Shown piece after piece: positions 22,901 to 35,500 of a stretch of DNA of 64,000 nt; position 1 is the stretch's first letter; each line of letters begins with the position of its first letter. This DNA is from Seriola aureovittata (Eukaryota > Chordata > Actinopteri > Carangiformes > Carangidae): assembly GCF_021018895.1 (NCBI RefSeq), contig NC_079375.1:12804732-12868731 (forward strand), given 5' to 3'. Below the pieces are notes generated by a model. The model was not told where the DNA came from and ran no database searches. It saw only the letters and a list, made by a program, of their open reading frames with translations. The translations under genes and the position numbers were made by a program.

Positions 22901-25900
22901 AGGAAGTTTCCTACTCTCTCCTGTACAGAAAACAGGTAGATTTTGGTATCATGTCACCCAGTGATTTCAGTTCCTACTGCACACTTCTTAAAAAGTACCA
23001 AGGCGCAGCCAGAGGGTAAAACCGTACTAGCTTTATGGGAGGCAACAAGTTTAATTCTCTCCATCGTCTTCATTGAGTTTATACAATCGCTGAACAGAGA
23101 GAGGCCATGAAGTACATATAGATCTTTCAGACCCATAGTGCAAAAAAACAATTCAAACATCAAAATAACCTTGACTGTGCTACACAGGCTGTATAGAAAA
23201 AATATGACCAATATCTTATTTGCAGAACTCTGAATGAGTGGTTCCCACCCATGGGGTCGGGATCCGTAAAGGGGAAATAAATCTGGAGGTTGTGGAATGA
23301 TTTACAGGAGAGGACGAACACAAAATTGCATATTGTTTCTATTTTTGCTCTATTCTTTGATCGTTTCTTGTGAAAACTGGATATATCTTACCACTTCAGG
23401 GCTCTAAAAATCATTGAAACAATCTGAGAAGGGAAAATTCCCTCTGAATCTAATAACACTCACACTACTCACATTGAAATATGCAATATTTAACAAGTGG
23501 TCACAAGTAGACATGTTTCATTTTAAGAGGACATAAGGTAAAATGACTGAGAACCCCTGCTTTAAACAACCATTCATTCCTAATTTTTTTTTGAGACGTT
23601 GACTTTCTGTGGGTGTGGTTGTATTAATCTTAAATTAGTTATTATTGAAAAACAATTTCCCCTATCTTTTTCTTTTTGTGCCTCATTTTACATTTTTGCA
23701 AATCAGTAGTAAGTAAATATATGGACCTTTTTATTTTCACATCCATATAGTATAACAATTTAAAGGCTGTCCAGACCCATGGTGAAGCCAAACAGGTGAT
23801 TTTAATAATACTGGCTGATTAGACCTCTGTGACTTGATACTGCAAGGAAACAACAGGTGTAAATAATATCACTAACGAGGGATGCTTTCTTACTGTGTGG
23901 GCGTGCAGGGGATTCAACTCCTGAAAACTTGAAGCAACAGTGTAGTAGTCACATAGTGTTTACTTCCTCTGTTCAGCATGATTATCGCATAAGCCTTACT
24001 GTTTTATCCTCTCTGAAGAGCCAGCCGATCTGACTACGGGAGAAAGTGATGGACTTGGTTGACAGAGTAGCGGAGTAGACGTCACTGCTCATCAGAATAT
24101 CCACCTCTTCTTCAGTCTCCATCTCTGACTCCTTGGAGAACAAAAAATAAATAAATAACAGCAACAGGTATGTCTTGCTATTCATATCAAACAGCTGATA
24201 ACACAATGTTTAACTGGGGTGTAGTGATACCACTCACTCACCTCGTGGTGTATTCTTTGGTACACTTTCGCTTCGTTGTCCAGAACCACAAAGGACTGGG
24301 AGGGTGTAGCATCACCGTTGAAAATGAAACTAAGATCTCCGCGCTGACATTTCATATCAGTGAAGTCAATGAGAGTGGTGTCAAGTCTAAATTAAAAGAG
24401 AGAAAAGAGATGAGAGGGTCTGTGAAGATTGTTGTGTCCTAATTATCGGATCTAAAAGAAGTCCTCGACCTGGATATCTACCATTTGCTTTTTCAAACAC
24501 TCAGTGAATTCAGATTCTCTCATTAGGTATAACAACAACAACAACAATAACCGTAATCTATAAATTTGATATCTTACCTAATATTGATTCCCTGCTTGTA
24601 GATTTTACAAGCATCAGATGGCAGCATCCGGGACAACAAAGGCACTACAATACAGATGAGAGTGAATAAATTCCAGTGTGGCGAATGGAACAAGTTTTTC
24701 ATATGATGGGTTTTCCATTGACGACAGACATGGTTGACACATCTTGCAACTCTGAAGAACTCAAAAAGGTGAGTTCAAATTAATAAAGCTGTATGGTTGG
24801 TATAAGGTTTGAGACTAGAGCGTATATCTGACTTTTTTGTTTGTGTGAAATATGAAAACTCACCCCAGCTCTGAAAATCCCAATGCAGCTCCAGATAAAA
24901 GTCACCAAGCTACAGAAAAGACAAACATTTCAAACTAAAGGATTCAGCTCACACATTATAACTTCACTGTTCCGTACTTGTCCTCTGACCAGTTAAGATT
25001 TCACATTATGCATGTCAGCAATTAATATGCGTTCTCAAGGACAGGCAATAGCCATTTATGCAAATTAAAGTCTGCAGAGATTTTCAAAATACAATGGAGT
25101 AAAAATTCAGCGATGCAGAAAGATAGCAGTTGCACACTTGAATTTAGTGTGGCTGCAACATCTGTGGAAGAGTGATCCTCACCTCCCTGAGAGCCTTCAG
25201 TAATTTTGGCCTTTTATCCTCCACACTCTCCCTGGATTGCTGCTTTAACTTCCGCAGTATTGCTGTGACTGAGGAAAGAGGGTGAGAAAGAATATGGCCG
25301 GTTATTCTCCATTCTGTCAGCTTCACATCTAGATGACGTTGAGTAGGGTATGTGGTCCATATTAAAACACCTTTGAATGTAATGTAAATGAAATACAACA
25401 CCACCACTAACTATGACATCAATGCTACAACATGTAATTTAATTAACACCTATAAGAAAGTGTCAACAAAACCTGAACATAGACTTTATGGAAGAACTGT
25501 TGTATTGAATTGCATTAGCTACTACAGGTATACCTATTAAACAGGCCACTGAGTATGTATCATTATCATATTTTTGAAACCCTAAAATATCAAATTCTGC
25601 ATCAGTCACAATCTGTTCTGAAAATTTTTGGATAATCTATCATATTGAGAGAGAAAGATATGTGTTGTGCATGTATTTCACAACTCGGTCCATGGGATTC
25701 TACCAGCACCCTGCTCATTAAAACCTGACACACTGCTCCCGAGGTGAGCAGTTGAACGCTCAGGTTTTTATAGTGTAACACATAAACGTGAGCGAGCATC
25801 GCTACTCTGCCACAGCTACTTTATGTACAGAAGTAACATATTTCATATCACATGCATCAGTAGCAGTGATTGGATCAGCTGAATGCAGTGTCTCGTGAAG

Positions 25901-28900
25901 AGCAGCTCCCTCACAAACTGACCAGCAACCACTCAGTTGTACTGGATGGACCCCAATAAGTCAACATATCTCAAACGTATCCTTGTTATCTTCACCAGGG
26001 TGGAAATACTGGACTGAGAATGAATGTGACTGAGGAGAGAAGTGCTGATGAGGCACTGGCTGCACTCGGGCGGCTCGTCATTGCACACACAGAAAAGCAG
26101 TGAGCGAGCTGCTGACGCAGTGTGCACATGTGTAAAAGTGAAAGGTGATGACTGATGACAAGACTGCAGTGTTTCGTGAAAAGCTGTAATCCACACGATT
26201 GATATTAAGAACGCATTATTCAACATTTGTCCCTCTCACTAACTGATAGCCAGCTGCGTGCTGCATTTTATTAAACCAGAGATCTAAATCTAAATACCCC
26301 ACTGCCACTGGAGTTTGACTTTCTTCGCATGTCCTTGCTGATGGTGTGAATGTTACCAGCCCCCTCTCTCTGCTTCCGTGCCTCCCCTTCACCCTTGTGA
26401 GTAATGTGACCTTCTCAAAGCAAAACTCCTGGTCTCTGTCCCAAGCCAGCCTGCCACAGCAGGCATGGAGAGTCGAGACGCATACTAACAAGGTTGAGGG
26501 TCATTTCTTAAACTGCTGGGCCTCACAATCTCCATCAGAGGTGATATAAGAAGAGGATGCTGATAATTCACACTGACATTATCGATAGAGCCAAATACCA
26601 ACAACTGAAGTTAGTGATTTCAGCTTTCACAAAAACTGGGATAAAATATTAAGTGTCGAGTCCTTTTATAAGACACTCAGCCTGGCCTTCATCTTTTCTT
26701 TCAGCTATAGTGAATTATACAGAAAATTAACAAGACACGTTAATAAAAGAAAAAGGGACAGAACAGTGAATTCATCTCTAAGGTATTAACTAGTGCCTTT
26801 TCACATGTCATTTGACTCTTTTCACTTGATGTCAGATTTAAAAGCAGGGGCATCATTAAGCAGGGTGGTGAGCAGGCTGTAAGCTCAGGGCTGCCTAATA
26901 GTAAGCCATGGCTCAGGCTGCGTTCCAGCCCATCTGGATGATGACTGCTCAGAGAAAATCCCGCCTTTAGCTTTTTAGCTGGTCTGACCAGATAGCAGTT
27001 GCGTCGTTATATGTACTGACTTAATTAAATGGCTCATAAAAGGTCTTTCAAACACTTGCACATATGCTGCGACCTCCAACAGTATTTAGCCTCCTTGTTT
27101 TTTTTTGGTTTTTTTTTTTGTGCAATTTATGAAAACCAATATGATGAATTAGAAATCATCAATAATGTACACATTATTGACCAGATTATCAAAGTAGTAC
27201 AGTTAAGATTTTATCAATAAAGACTAAAATGTTACACGCATAGTACAGCAGAAACTCCAGAAAAGGTAAATTCACAAAGAGTGACTAAAGCCATCACAAA
27301 TCTATAAAGCCATCACACAGGCAGAACTCAACCTAAATGCATTATGGGTGTACTATTGCCGGTACGCCACTGAGATTATCATAAACACATCCCAATATGA
27401 AAACCACTGGACAGCCCACAGTTATATTCAGAGCACTGTTGACATGACTTACTCATTTGCCTGTCGCCGTAGCTGATGGCTTCTGCTAGAGGACTCCATC
27501 CCTGTGCGTTCTTTATCTTTACAGGTGCATTATGGGCCAGCAGAAGGAGGGCACATTCTGAAAAGAACAAAACAAAAAAACCCAAAAAACAATCAAATCA
27601 TCAGAGAGAAAAAAATGTGATTAAGACTGTTTGTTATTTTGAGCCAACGGTCATTGCAAGTAGAGTGAATGTTGAGACTTTAATATTAACTTTTTAACAC
27701 AGTCTAGATAAAAGATGTCCATGCTTTAACTACTAAACATCAAGTGATGACAACCCAAGAACTAATTTTTCTGTATATTTAATGATTCATTAAGGTCAGC
27801 ATCAGCTATTGGCATCTACTATTTCTATCCTGGGAAAGGGATCCCTCTTCTGATGCTCTTCCTTCTTTCCCTTGAAATCATTTTGATTATTTATTTATTT
27901 ATCTATAACTTTTAGAGCAAGCACAGACAAAAAATAAGATGCAAATGAAAGATTTATGATGCTGTATCTCCAGTGTCCATAGCTGCTGTAACGGAAATGT
28001 CTGTACAAGCTGGAACTGTCCATACACTGCCAGACTCAAGGGACGTACACCAAGTATGATTTAAAAGGTAGTTCAAATACATTAAGCCTCACTCAAGAGG
28101 GGCAGACAAATCATCATACACTGGCTAGCTGCAGCCGAGCCCATTTACTCTCAGATACAAGCAATAAAGGGACCCCCAATCTTTGACAAATTTATAGTAT
28201 GAATCAAATGAGGAGGACATAATCCTTTGATTTATTTTTTGTTAATTTTTTTCTTCTTTATCAAATTGAGGTTTTGTGCTCATAAATTCGCTGCACTGCA
28301 TGTAATCTGCAATCTATGCGAATTTCTCTAACAATTATTATACCAATTGTATGTTATCGCACTGCAGAGGTCGGAAAAGACATGCTGAGTTCTGCAGGAG
28401 TATGCTATTCCCAGAACAGCAGAACCGACTGTGCTTTAAAAATGGCCTTTAATAAGGATGCCTCAAATGTTTCAATATAGCCACATTATGACAGGTGCAG
28501 GGCCATGGAGCAGAGCAGATTTAGTGTAATTTTGGTGGTAGATTATCTTTTGAGAAGCTTTTTGCTCGTTTTTGTTAATCCTGTAAATAACAATAGGTTG
28601 TTTAAAATAAAAAAAAAAAGCAAATTCAATACATTTGATCACACTAATGTTCAGAGTTACCTCTGTGGCCCAGCATCACAGCCAGGTGAAGAGGCGTGTT
28701 CCCTGAGAGGAGAAGCACGTTAAGACAATAAGTACAGATAAATATCAATAATCCAACACAAGTAAGGAAATGCACCAGTTGTGTAATACATTTCAACAAA
28801 TTACTCAGAAAGCAATCAGGCAATAGCACAAAAGCTTACCATGTACATCTTTCTGAGAGATGCTATGGGTCCTGATGAGAGAGGAGAGCCGACGCACATC

Positions 28901-29215
28901 CCCCTTGAACACGCATTCATGAACAGGGAACTCCAAGTCCTCACTTGTCAAGATTATTGGATTCTTATTATTATCATTGACAATTGTGCCAATTGATGAT
29001 GGATTGCCGTTAATGTTGTTTGCATTGAGCTGCTGTTGCTGCTGCAGTACGGAGGTTTTGGCCGATTTTTGAAAAGCCTTGTTGGACTTGAAATGGTTAC
29101 TGGTACCGTTAGGGATAGTCCCGTTTGAGGTCTCATCGTACGTGTCCATTATCTCGTCATTTTTGTTTGGTTTGTTGTGGTCCTTTCGCATGGTGCGTAT
29201 CTTCTCACCTGTCAT
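19950..29215 (-). CDS. ankrd13c: Ankyrin repeat domain protein 13C
   Basis: ER-associated chaperone-like protein reported to assist GPCR maturation. Coding exons in gene order: 28840-29215, 28661-28702, 27453-27557, 25183-25268, 24864-24909, 24578-24644, 24242-24386, 24000-24131, 22759-22920, 22586-22665, 22311-22409, 20185-20285, 19950-20080. The total is 1572 nt, or 523 aa (human 541), and phases join throughout. The start MTGEKIR matches the human start. Residues 1-90 are low in complexity and rich in Asn and Gln (Q5 run). Ankyrin repeats span ~95-190 (GNTPLHLAVMLG, GWSPLAEAISYGD). The rest is the GPCR-chaperone domain (FYLELHWDFQSW, EEEVDILMSSDVYSATLSTKS, KLREFVQMKLPPGFPVKL), ending DPSRFPDL. 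It has no ubiquitin-interacting motifs, unlike ANKRD13A/B/D. Large introns: 20286-22310, 22921-23999, 25269-27452 and 27558-28660. They hold dispersed repeats and otherwise apparently unique sequence. Confidence 0.97.
20500..20600 (-). repeat. Dispersed 'gctgcaac' element, partial
   Basis: TTGATTCATCAAAATAGT, TTGATTAACCAATTAATT and a terminal TTGCAGCTCT, the inverse of the usual AGAGCTGCAA end. It lies in ankrd13c intron 12. Confidence 0.55.
21405..21820. repeat. Dispersed 'gctgcaac' element, interrupted copy
   Basis: Two fragments (21405-21466 and 21700-21818) carry the family blocks TTGGTTAATCAATTGG, AACTATTTTGATAATCAATTAATC, TTTTTCAAGCAAAAA and CCAGCTTCTCAAAT. About 230 bases of other sequence lie between them, with a TTATTATTATTATTAT run. 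Confidence 0.5.
25478..25560 (+). repeat. MITE terminal fragment
   Basis: Runs TAGACTTTATGG, CTGTTGTATTGAATTGCATTAG, ACAGGTATACCTATTAAAC, GGCCACTGAGTATG. The same order, inverted, forms the left end of the element at 62845-63180. It lies in ankrd13c intron 3. Confidence 0.6.
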
Positions 29216-29823
29216 GATGACTGTCGTACGCTACCAGGTTAACTAACCAATATGCTACAGGCTAATGAAGAAATCTGGGAGCGAGTCAGCATCAGCAATA
29301 CCCGCAAATATAATTTAAATCCAGCGTCGTGGCAAGTTAAGCTTTTTTCGCAGCTGGTCGCTGTGTGTTATTCAAATAACGTTACACCTGCTGCCCGGCT
29401 CCACAGCCAACATTAGCTCCCAGCACAGTTTGGTAGCTAGCTAGCCCACAATAAAAAATGAATACGGTGGGTGCGGCGATGAAAATAGAAAATAATGCTA
29501 AACATAACAAAACACACACGCACTAAATCGAGACACAGCTAATAAGAACGAACAGCAAATTACTACATCGTTGTCTCTTCCATCGCTTCTTAGCAATACG
29601 TTTTAAAAGGGTATCGATTCTATTTGCTTTGCGGCAAAACTCACACGGTACAATGAACCAGCGAGAGCTAACGACTCTACTAGCTGGCTAATCTCGCGAT
29701 ATCATCCAGAAGCCCCCTGTTTGGACGCGAGTACGTGCAGTAGGTGTCATCTTTGTGAGACAACGCTTTTAGATCGCGAGTAGAGCGAGCAGCTAGCTAG
29801 CGCACAAGTTGTTTTGAAAAAAA
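29216..29823. promoter_or_regulatory. Bidirectional promoter ankrd13c / znf830
   Basis: Only 608 bp separate the two start codons, which point away from each other. The region has scattered CpG, no TATA box, and a TCTCGCGA palindrome at 29692-29699, 125 bases before the znf830 ATG. That motif marks many housekeeping and bidirectional vertebrate promoters. Both 5' UTRs must start within this interval unless upstream noncoding exons exist. Confidence 0.65.
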
Positions 29824-30864
29824 ATGGCAGCTTCGAAGAAGGGGAAGAAAGTTGTAAATCAAGAAGAACTGCGGCGCTTGATGAGAGAAAAACAAAGACA
29901 AACGACAGACAAGAAGCGCGTTGAGTCTCCTTTTGCCAAATACAACAGTCTTGGGCACCTCAGCTGTGTGCTGTGCAGTGTGCAGGTGAAGTCCGAGCTG
30001 CTGTGGCCGGCTCATGTCCTCGGAAAACAGCACAAAGAGAAGATTGCCGAGCTGAAGGAAGCAAAGAGTCAGCCACCGACTCCCCAGAACCAACCAGTGA
30101 AGAGGAAAGCATCGGACAGCGAGGACATTAACGGGAAAAAGGCGAAACCAGCGCCGGTTGCAGGCCAGTCTGCGTCGTCAGGGCTACCAGGAGACTTCTT
30201 TCAGAAACCCAAAGAAAAGGAAACTGTTTCTGCTCAGAAGTCTGCAGGTTTGAGTCTCTTGGCTGGAGTCTATGATGAGGATGATGATGATGAAGCAGAT
30301 GCTGAAGAGTCGGGTCAGACGGTAACACCAAACCCTCTTCCTCAGAAGGCTGAAGCTGCAGTGCTACCATCTGATTTTTTTGACAGCTCCATCCCATCCA
30401 CACCTGCCATCTCCCACTCTGGCTCCATCCTCAAAGCAGACTTGCAGGAGAAAAGCACAGAAAAGAAAGAAAATACAGCTGAGGCGCTGCCGGAGGGCTT
30501 CTTCGACGATCCTATAAGAGATGCCAAAGTGCGCAACGTTGATGCACCAAAAGATCAAATGGACAAAGAGTGGGAAGAGTTTCAGAAGGAGATACGACAG
30601 GTGAACACAAAATCAGAGGCCATCGTAGCCGAGGACGACGAAGAGGGTCGCCTTGAACGTCAGATCGACGAAATCGATGAACAAATTGAGTGTTATAAGA
30701 GGGTTGAGCTGCTGAGAGACAAGCGCGATGTGGTGAAAAACCAGCCTATGTCCAGGAAGGAGGAACTAATGGAGATTGATGGCAGCATTGAGGAGGAAGA
30801 GGATGAAGAGGAGCTGCTGGGGCTTTTGTCCCGGGACTGGAGGGCTAAAGGGGCACTGGCATAA
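29824..30864 (+). CDS. znf830: Zinc finger protein 830 (intronless)
   Basis: Nuclear protein needed for cell-cycle progression and genome stability, found with spliceosome-associated factors. One open exon encodes 346 aa (human ZNF830 372 aa, also intronless). Residues ~10-40 carry VVNQEELRRLMREKQR and ESPFAKYN. A single matrin/U1-type C2H2 finger uses C48, C51, H64 and H70 (LSCVLC ... AHVLGKQHKEK). A lysine-rich segment near 100-115 (KRKASDSEDINGKKAK) could be a nuclear signal. Acidic stretches follow at ~145-155. The conserved block NTAEALPEGFFDDP, then DAPKDQMDKEWEEFQKE, leads into a predicted coiled coil at ~240-300. The end is LSRDWRAKGALA. The A-rich context before the ATG and the match to the human start support this start. 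Confidence 0.96.
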   Translation: MAASKKGKKVVNQEELRRLMREKQRQTTDKKRVESPFAKYNSLGHLSCVLCSVQVKSELLWPAHVLGKQHKEKIAELKEAKSQPPTPQNQPVKRKASDSEDINGKKAKPAPVAGQSASSGLPGDFFQKPKEKETVSAQKSAGLSLLAGVYDEDDDDEADAEESGQTVTPNPLPQKAEAAVLPSDFFDSSIPSTPAISHSGSILKADLQEKSTEKKENTAEALPEGFFDDPIRDAKVRNVDAPKDQMDKEWEEFQKEIRQVNTKSEAIVAEDDEEGRLERQIDEIDEQIECYKRVELLRDKRDVVKNQPMSRKEELMEIDGSIEEEEDEEELLGLLSRDWRAKGALA

Positions 30865-31033
30865 ATTTCTGTAAAAAATCATTTTGTCCAGAATGTTGTT
30901 AAAGCACATAAGAGAGGTATTTTTTGTACAAGTGTGTCAGAAATGTGTAAATATGTTTGTTCAAAGATCCCCATCGCTTCTTTTTGTATATTACAGACTG
31001 GGTTAAATGTGATGAAGTGATGTGCAACATTCT

Positions 31034-31039
31034 AGTAAA
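31034..31039 (+). terminator. znf830: Possible znf830 poly(A) signal (AGTAAA)
   Basis: No canonical AATAAA was seen between the znf830 stop (30864) and the efcab14 3' end. AGTAAA, a known weaker variant, lies 170 bases after the stop. Cleavage about 20 nt later would leave the convergent 3' ends tens of bases apart. Confidence 0.35.
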
Positions 31040-31124
31040 ACATGAGCTACCACCACAAGACAAGGTTTCTCACTTCATGTCTTAAAACACCAGACAGACC
31101 ACAAATCAAACCTTTAACTGTGTG

Positions 31125-31130
31125 TTTATT
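31125..31130 (-). terminator. efcab14: Probable efcab14 poly(A) signal
   Basis: AATAAA on the minus strand about 1.4 kb after the efcab14 stop. Another lies near 31883 and could give a shorter form. The interval 31110-32524 has no coding signal and fits a long 3' UTR. Confidence 0.5.
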
Positions 31131-32524
31131 CATTGGTGCTCACACAAAAACACATTCATAAAATCTCTCGTGTACAGTAGCGGCGTGGACCCAAAATCTA
31201 AGTCATGATGGCCAAAGCTACTTTACATTTTGAGCTCAACTAACCATTGCCCTGCAAAAACAAGTCCTCAACTATGTTAAGTTTATAAATTATTTGTTCA
31301 TGTTACATTATAAGCAACATGCAAAGCACAACAGAATTATTTTAAAAATGTACAATGTTGAGATTAAGACCGTAAAGCAAATGTTACCAACCCAACCCCC
31401 TTCACAAGATAATCGGCTGAAAATACTTTTACACCATTTTTACAGAGTACAATGTTTGAGTATGACAAACTTATTATGTAAATACACCATTATTAGGTCC
31501 ATAGAAACTGAATAAAATGAATCAAGTAAAGAGTGATGGTCAGTGCTTCTTATACTACCTGTTACAAATTGTGAGCTTTCTGCCTACTGCAATTTTAATC
31601 AAGAAATATCTACGTCATTTTGTTATTGCTACATATGCCTCACAAGTTACCATTTCAAAATTCTTCCCAGTTGATTCTAAGTGTTCATAGCCCTTCAAAT
31701 CTTGTAGAACTGAAAACAGCAAAAACAAGCAAAAAAAAAAACCTACAGATCAAACAACTGTACAGATGGACTAAACACATAATCCCAATTGCAACTAACT
31801 GAAGATTAATGAGAAAACACTCAACGACAGGAAAAAGGAATAAGAAACTTTAGATTCATCTTATAAAAGAGCATACAAAAATCTTTATTCTTATGCTCAA
31901 TTGTGTGTTTCAGATAAGTTAGGAAACCGTCTAAAAACAAAACCAAAGTCTCACAAAAAGTCTGTTACTAGTAGTCATTTGTAAACATTCATAAAATTCT
32001 ATCTGGTGTTCTATAAATAAGGTTCAGGTGAGTTGTACCAGGTGTTTATGTTGATGGGTGGGGACATCTGCAACAGACTGACATTTACAGCCTCCACAGA
32101 AGCTAAACACACAGAAATGTTACATCAAGATGAAACAGACTGGTTAAAAAGAACAAAACACAGGTGCAGGAAAACAGCAAGTTTGAGAACTGAGTGGAAA
32201 ACGGGATTCAAAATAATTCACAACACTTATTTTTTATGGTTTATTCATATAAACCAAGGGATTTGCTAAAATAACAGCTGAATATTCTGCATACAGGTAT
32301 ACTGATTACTTTTCAAATTTAAGATAATTCTTTGTGGCTGACGAGTTGAAATGGACCGAGGGGAGGGGAGTGAGTTGGGGGCATGCCAGCGCCACTGTTC
32401 CACAATCAATATGATAAATATTCAGTTCACAAAAGTGCAGCAATTACAGAAGAGGGTCGGGAACTCCGAACCCCTAGACCCCGCTGGGTTTCAATACTGT
32501 TCACTGCTGTCAGTGATAATGTGC

Positions 32525-35500
32525 TCACAAACCTAAAGCAGCTCTCAGCTCCATCAGGGAGTATCTCTGGTCCCCGTCATTGTCAAAGCACTCCAAGGTA
32601 CGAGCATTGGGAGTTGATGTTCCAAACACTTTCCTCAGGTCTTGGTAAATTAATCCGAGTGAATTATGTCCAACACCTGCCTGTTGGAAGACGTCCTCCA
32701 AGTCTGTTGGAAAAAAAAAAGAAGCTTATTTTTATTCATTAAGAAGCACAAGCAGGGCTAGATGAGGGTACTGCAGTTACATTCACAGCTCAATTTGTAG
32801 CCTTTTAAGCAACAGTTTGACTTTTTTTTTTTTTTTTTTTTAAATATGCTTAATTTCTTTGTGTTAGATGAGAAGTTCATTATCACTCTCATATCTGTGC
32901 GATTAATATTAGGCCATAGCCAGCAGCCAGTTAGTTTAGCTTAGCATGAAACAGCTAGCTTTAGCAATGTAAAAAGGTTGGGCTATGTGCTAGACTATTT
33001 AATCACCAGGAGCAGTAACTTCTTGAAGTTTCCTCAATCATGATGACTTCTTATATTGTAGCTTTTATATTTTACCATTACAAACATCTACAGTACCTTG
33101 TCATCTAACTCTGCAAGAAAACCAACAGATGTGTTTCTCAAAATGTTGCACTATTCCTTTAATGGATGCTGAGCTATAATACTTGGGAGTAGTAGTGTGC
33201 ACCTTTCAGAGAACTGACACCAGGCAGGGACACCCTCTCTGGGCATCTTGTCTTAGCATTTCTCTTGGTGCGGTTTGGAGTTAAGAAGCGTGGACGCCTG
33301 CTAGTGTGCGGCTCTGTCATTGGCGTGGATATCTCTGTGAAAATAAAATATAATAAGAAAAAATATAAAAATGCAACACAAGGAGATTTAGTGACAGCCT
33401 GCTTTATCCAACACCATACCTTGCACATCTCCAGGTGTTGCTTTGGTTGTTGTAGCTTCTTTCACCTTCTCAGTTGCTGGAGTTTCACTCGTGATTGCCG
33501 GTTGAACTGCTGCGTCTTTGTCTTTCACCTGCAAAACAGATGGAGGATGAGTTGTAAAATAGATTTTTATTCTGTAGGCCCAATAAATTCCAGAGAGTAA
33601 ATGAGAATCTTTACATGACTCACGCTGTCTTTTGACCTGTCTTCTAATGAGTCCATTCTCTGACGTAGATCTGTGACTGTGGAGAGGAGGATGTGGATCT
33701 GCTCAGCAGTCCATGTATGGTGCTGCTCCTCTGTCTTGTTAGCCTCACTCACTGCTTTCTTCAGGTCCATTATGTCCTATGGCAATTAAAAAATTATGTA
33801 AAGCAACCTGCAGTTTACTGTTACATGAGATTTCTTCTTTCTAAGACAAGTGCAATTATGGGCAATCAAACAGCAGTGTCCTGGCAGGTTAGGCTGGCAA
33901 ACAGTGAGCCAAGTTATTCACTTTCACATGTTTAAGTTGTACCTCAAAATCTTAAGACATGAGACTACAGAAATCTCAGCCTGCAAGAAATATATGATTG
34001 AAATCCCACAGTTATTACAGTCACTGTATAAAAAAAAAAAAAACTACATATACAGTGTATAATATATTAAGTGTACAATTATTTGGCCATCCTCTTTTTT
34101 TCCCCCCATCTTATTTTGTTTATGAAAAATGAAGTGGAGAAAACATTCTGCAGTTGTCTCACATATTTGACCTAGTTTTACTCAGAAAACTAAAGAATCT
34201 AAGCTACAAAAATAGATTTGCACTTGTTTCATGTATTATGAATGAAAACCCAACGCATGGATCCAAGAAATGACAGGACCTTCTTAACCCAGTGACTCTG
34301 TCAATGTAAGCCTGACAAGAATTGCAAAAACATGCATGCTTGCTGGGGTAAACAGATAAACAAATTAATCTGGCACAGCCAAAGTTCACTGCTGCTTCTG
34401 GTTTGGATCCATGCTACTGTTAAGCAGATCAACTGACATGTCATCAACAGAGTCATCTTGGCCGTATGTAAGTGGATTAGCCCCAATTCTGAGTCAGACA
34501 AATATGCAAAAGAACCGCAATATCTAAGAGCCGAGAAGTAGTTAATTACACTAGCTAATTCACTTAAGCACAAGGTACCATTTTGTTTTCTGTACACAAA
34601 CTGCTCCATACATTCAGGTATTAATAATAAATGAGGAGAAAAGCAGCCTCTTGCAATATCTGCAGAGAACATAAAGAAGTAAATAAAAAAAAAAAAAAGA
34701 CAAGCTGTCAAACAAGATAAGTGAAATTCAACTTTGACTCATAAAAAATCCATCAGCTTTGCTCATATGCAATACAAGAGCTTGCAGGCTTATTACTTAG
34801 AAAGGACCATAGCTTGTTTTCCTCTGTGATGTTTGTCAGCTGGCCAAAACACTATCGACATTTCAGTAGTTTAACATACAGCTCGACAACTCATTCTGAA
34901 AGGTTTAGGCTATTGTCATAGCCTACCTCCCTCTCAGTGCACAAAACATTTATCATCACTGCGACTGAAGACTGGAAAAAGTCAAAACAGCTGATTCATC
35001 CGGAGATATAAATGAATGATTCAATATAAACAAAACTGATGTTAGGTATGTGGCTGTTACTCTGAAAGACCACACAAATAAAAGATATAAATTAAGTAAG
35101 CAAATACACATGTATTAAATTAAAGATCTGAACAAAAGAAGGAAAAATTCAACTTCTGAAAACTTAAACATACACAATAATCTCAAAGCATTGAGATGTG
35201 TATTTGAAGCTATGGAAGAGACATTTAGGTTTTGCAAGCCTTAAAATCCTATTTAATCTGAAATAAGTGGGATTCCATCCCGATGTAGCACACATTTTAA
35301 CAAAACTTCAATGAAATTGGCAAAAGAAAATGCTAATTAATGCGTGTTTCCATCCACAACCATTATGAGAATATTACAAGTCGGTTTGTTGAGATGGATG
35401 ACCTGATGGAGCTAATCTGCAGTCGGTGCGATTAAACCATTTTAGAGGAAAAGGGCACAAAGAGTTGACATAAGAGTTGTAATTTGACATATGATTTATT

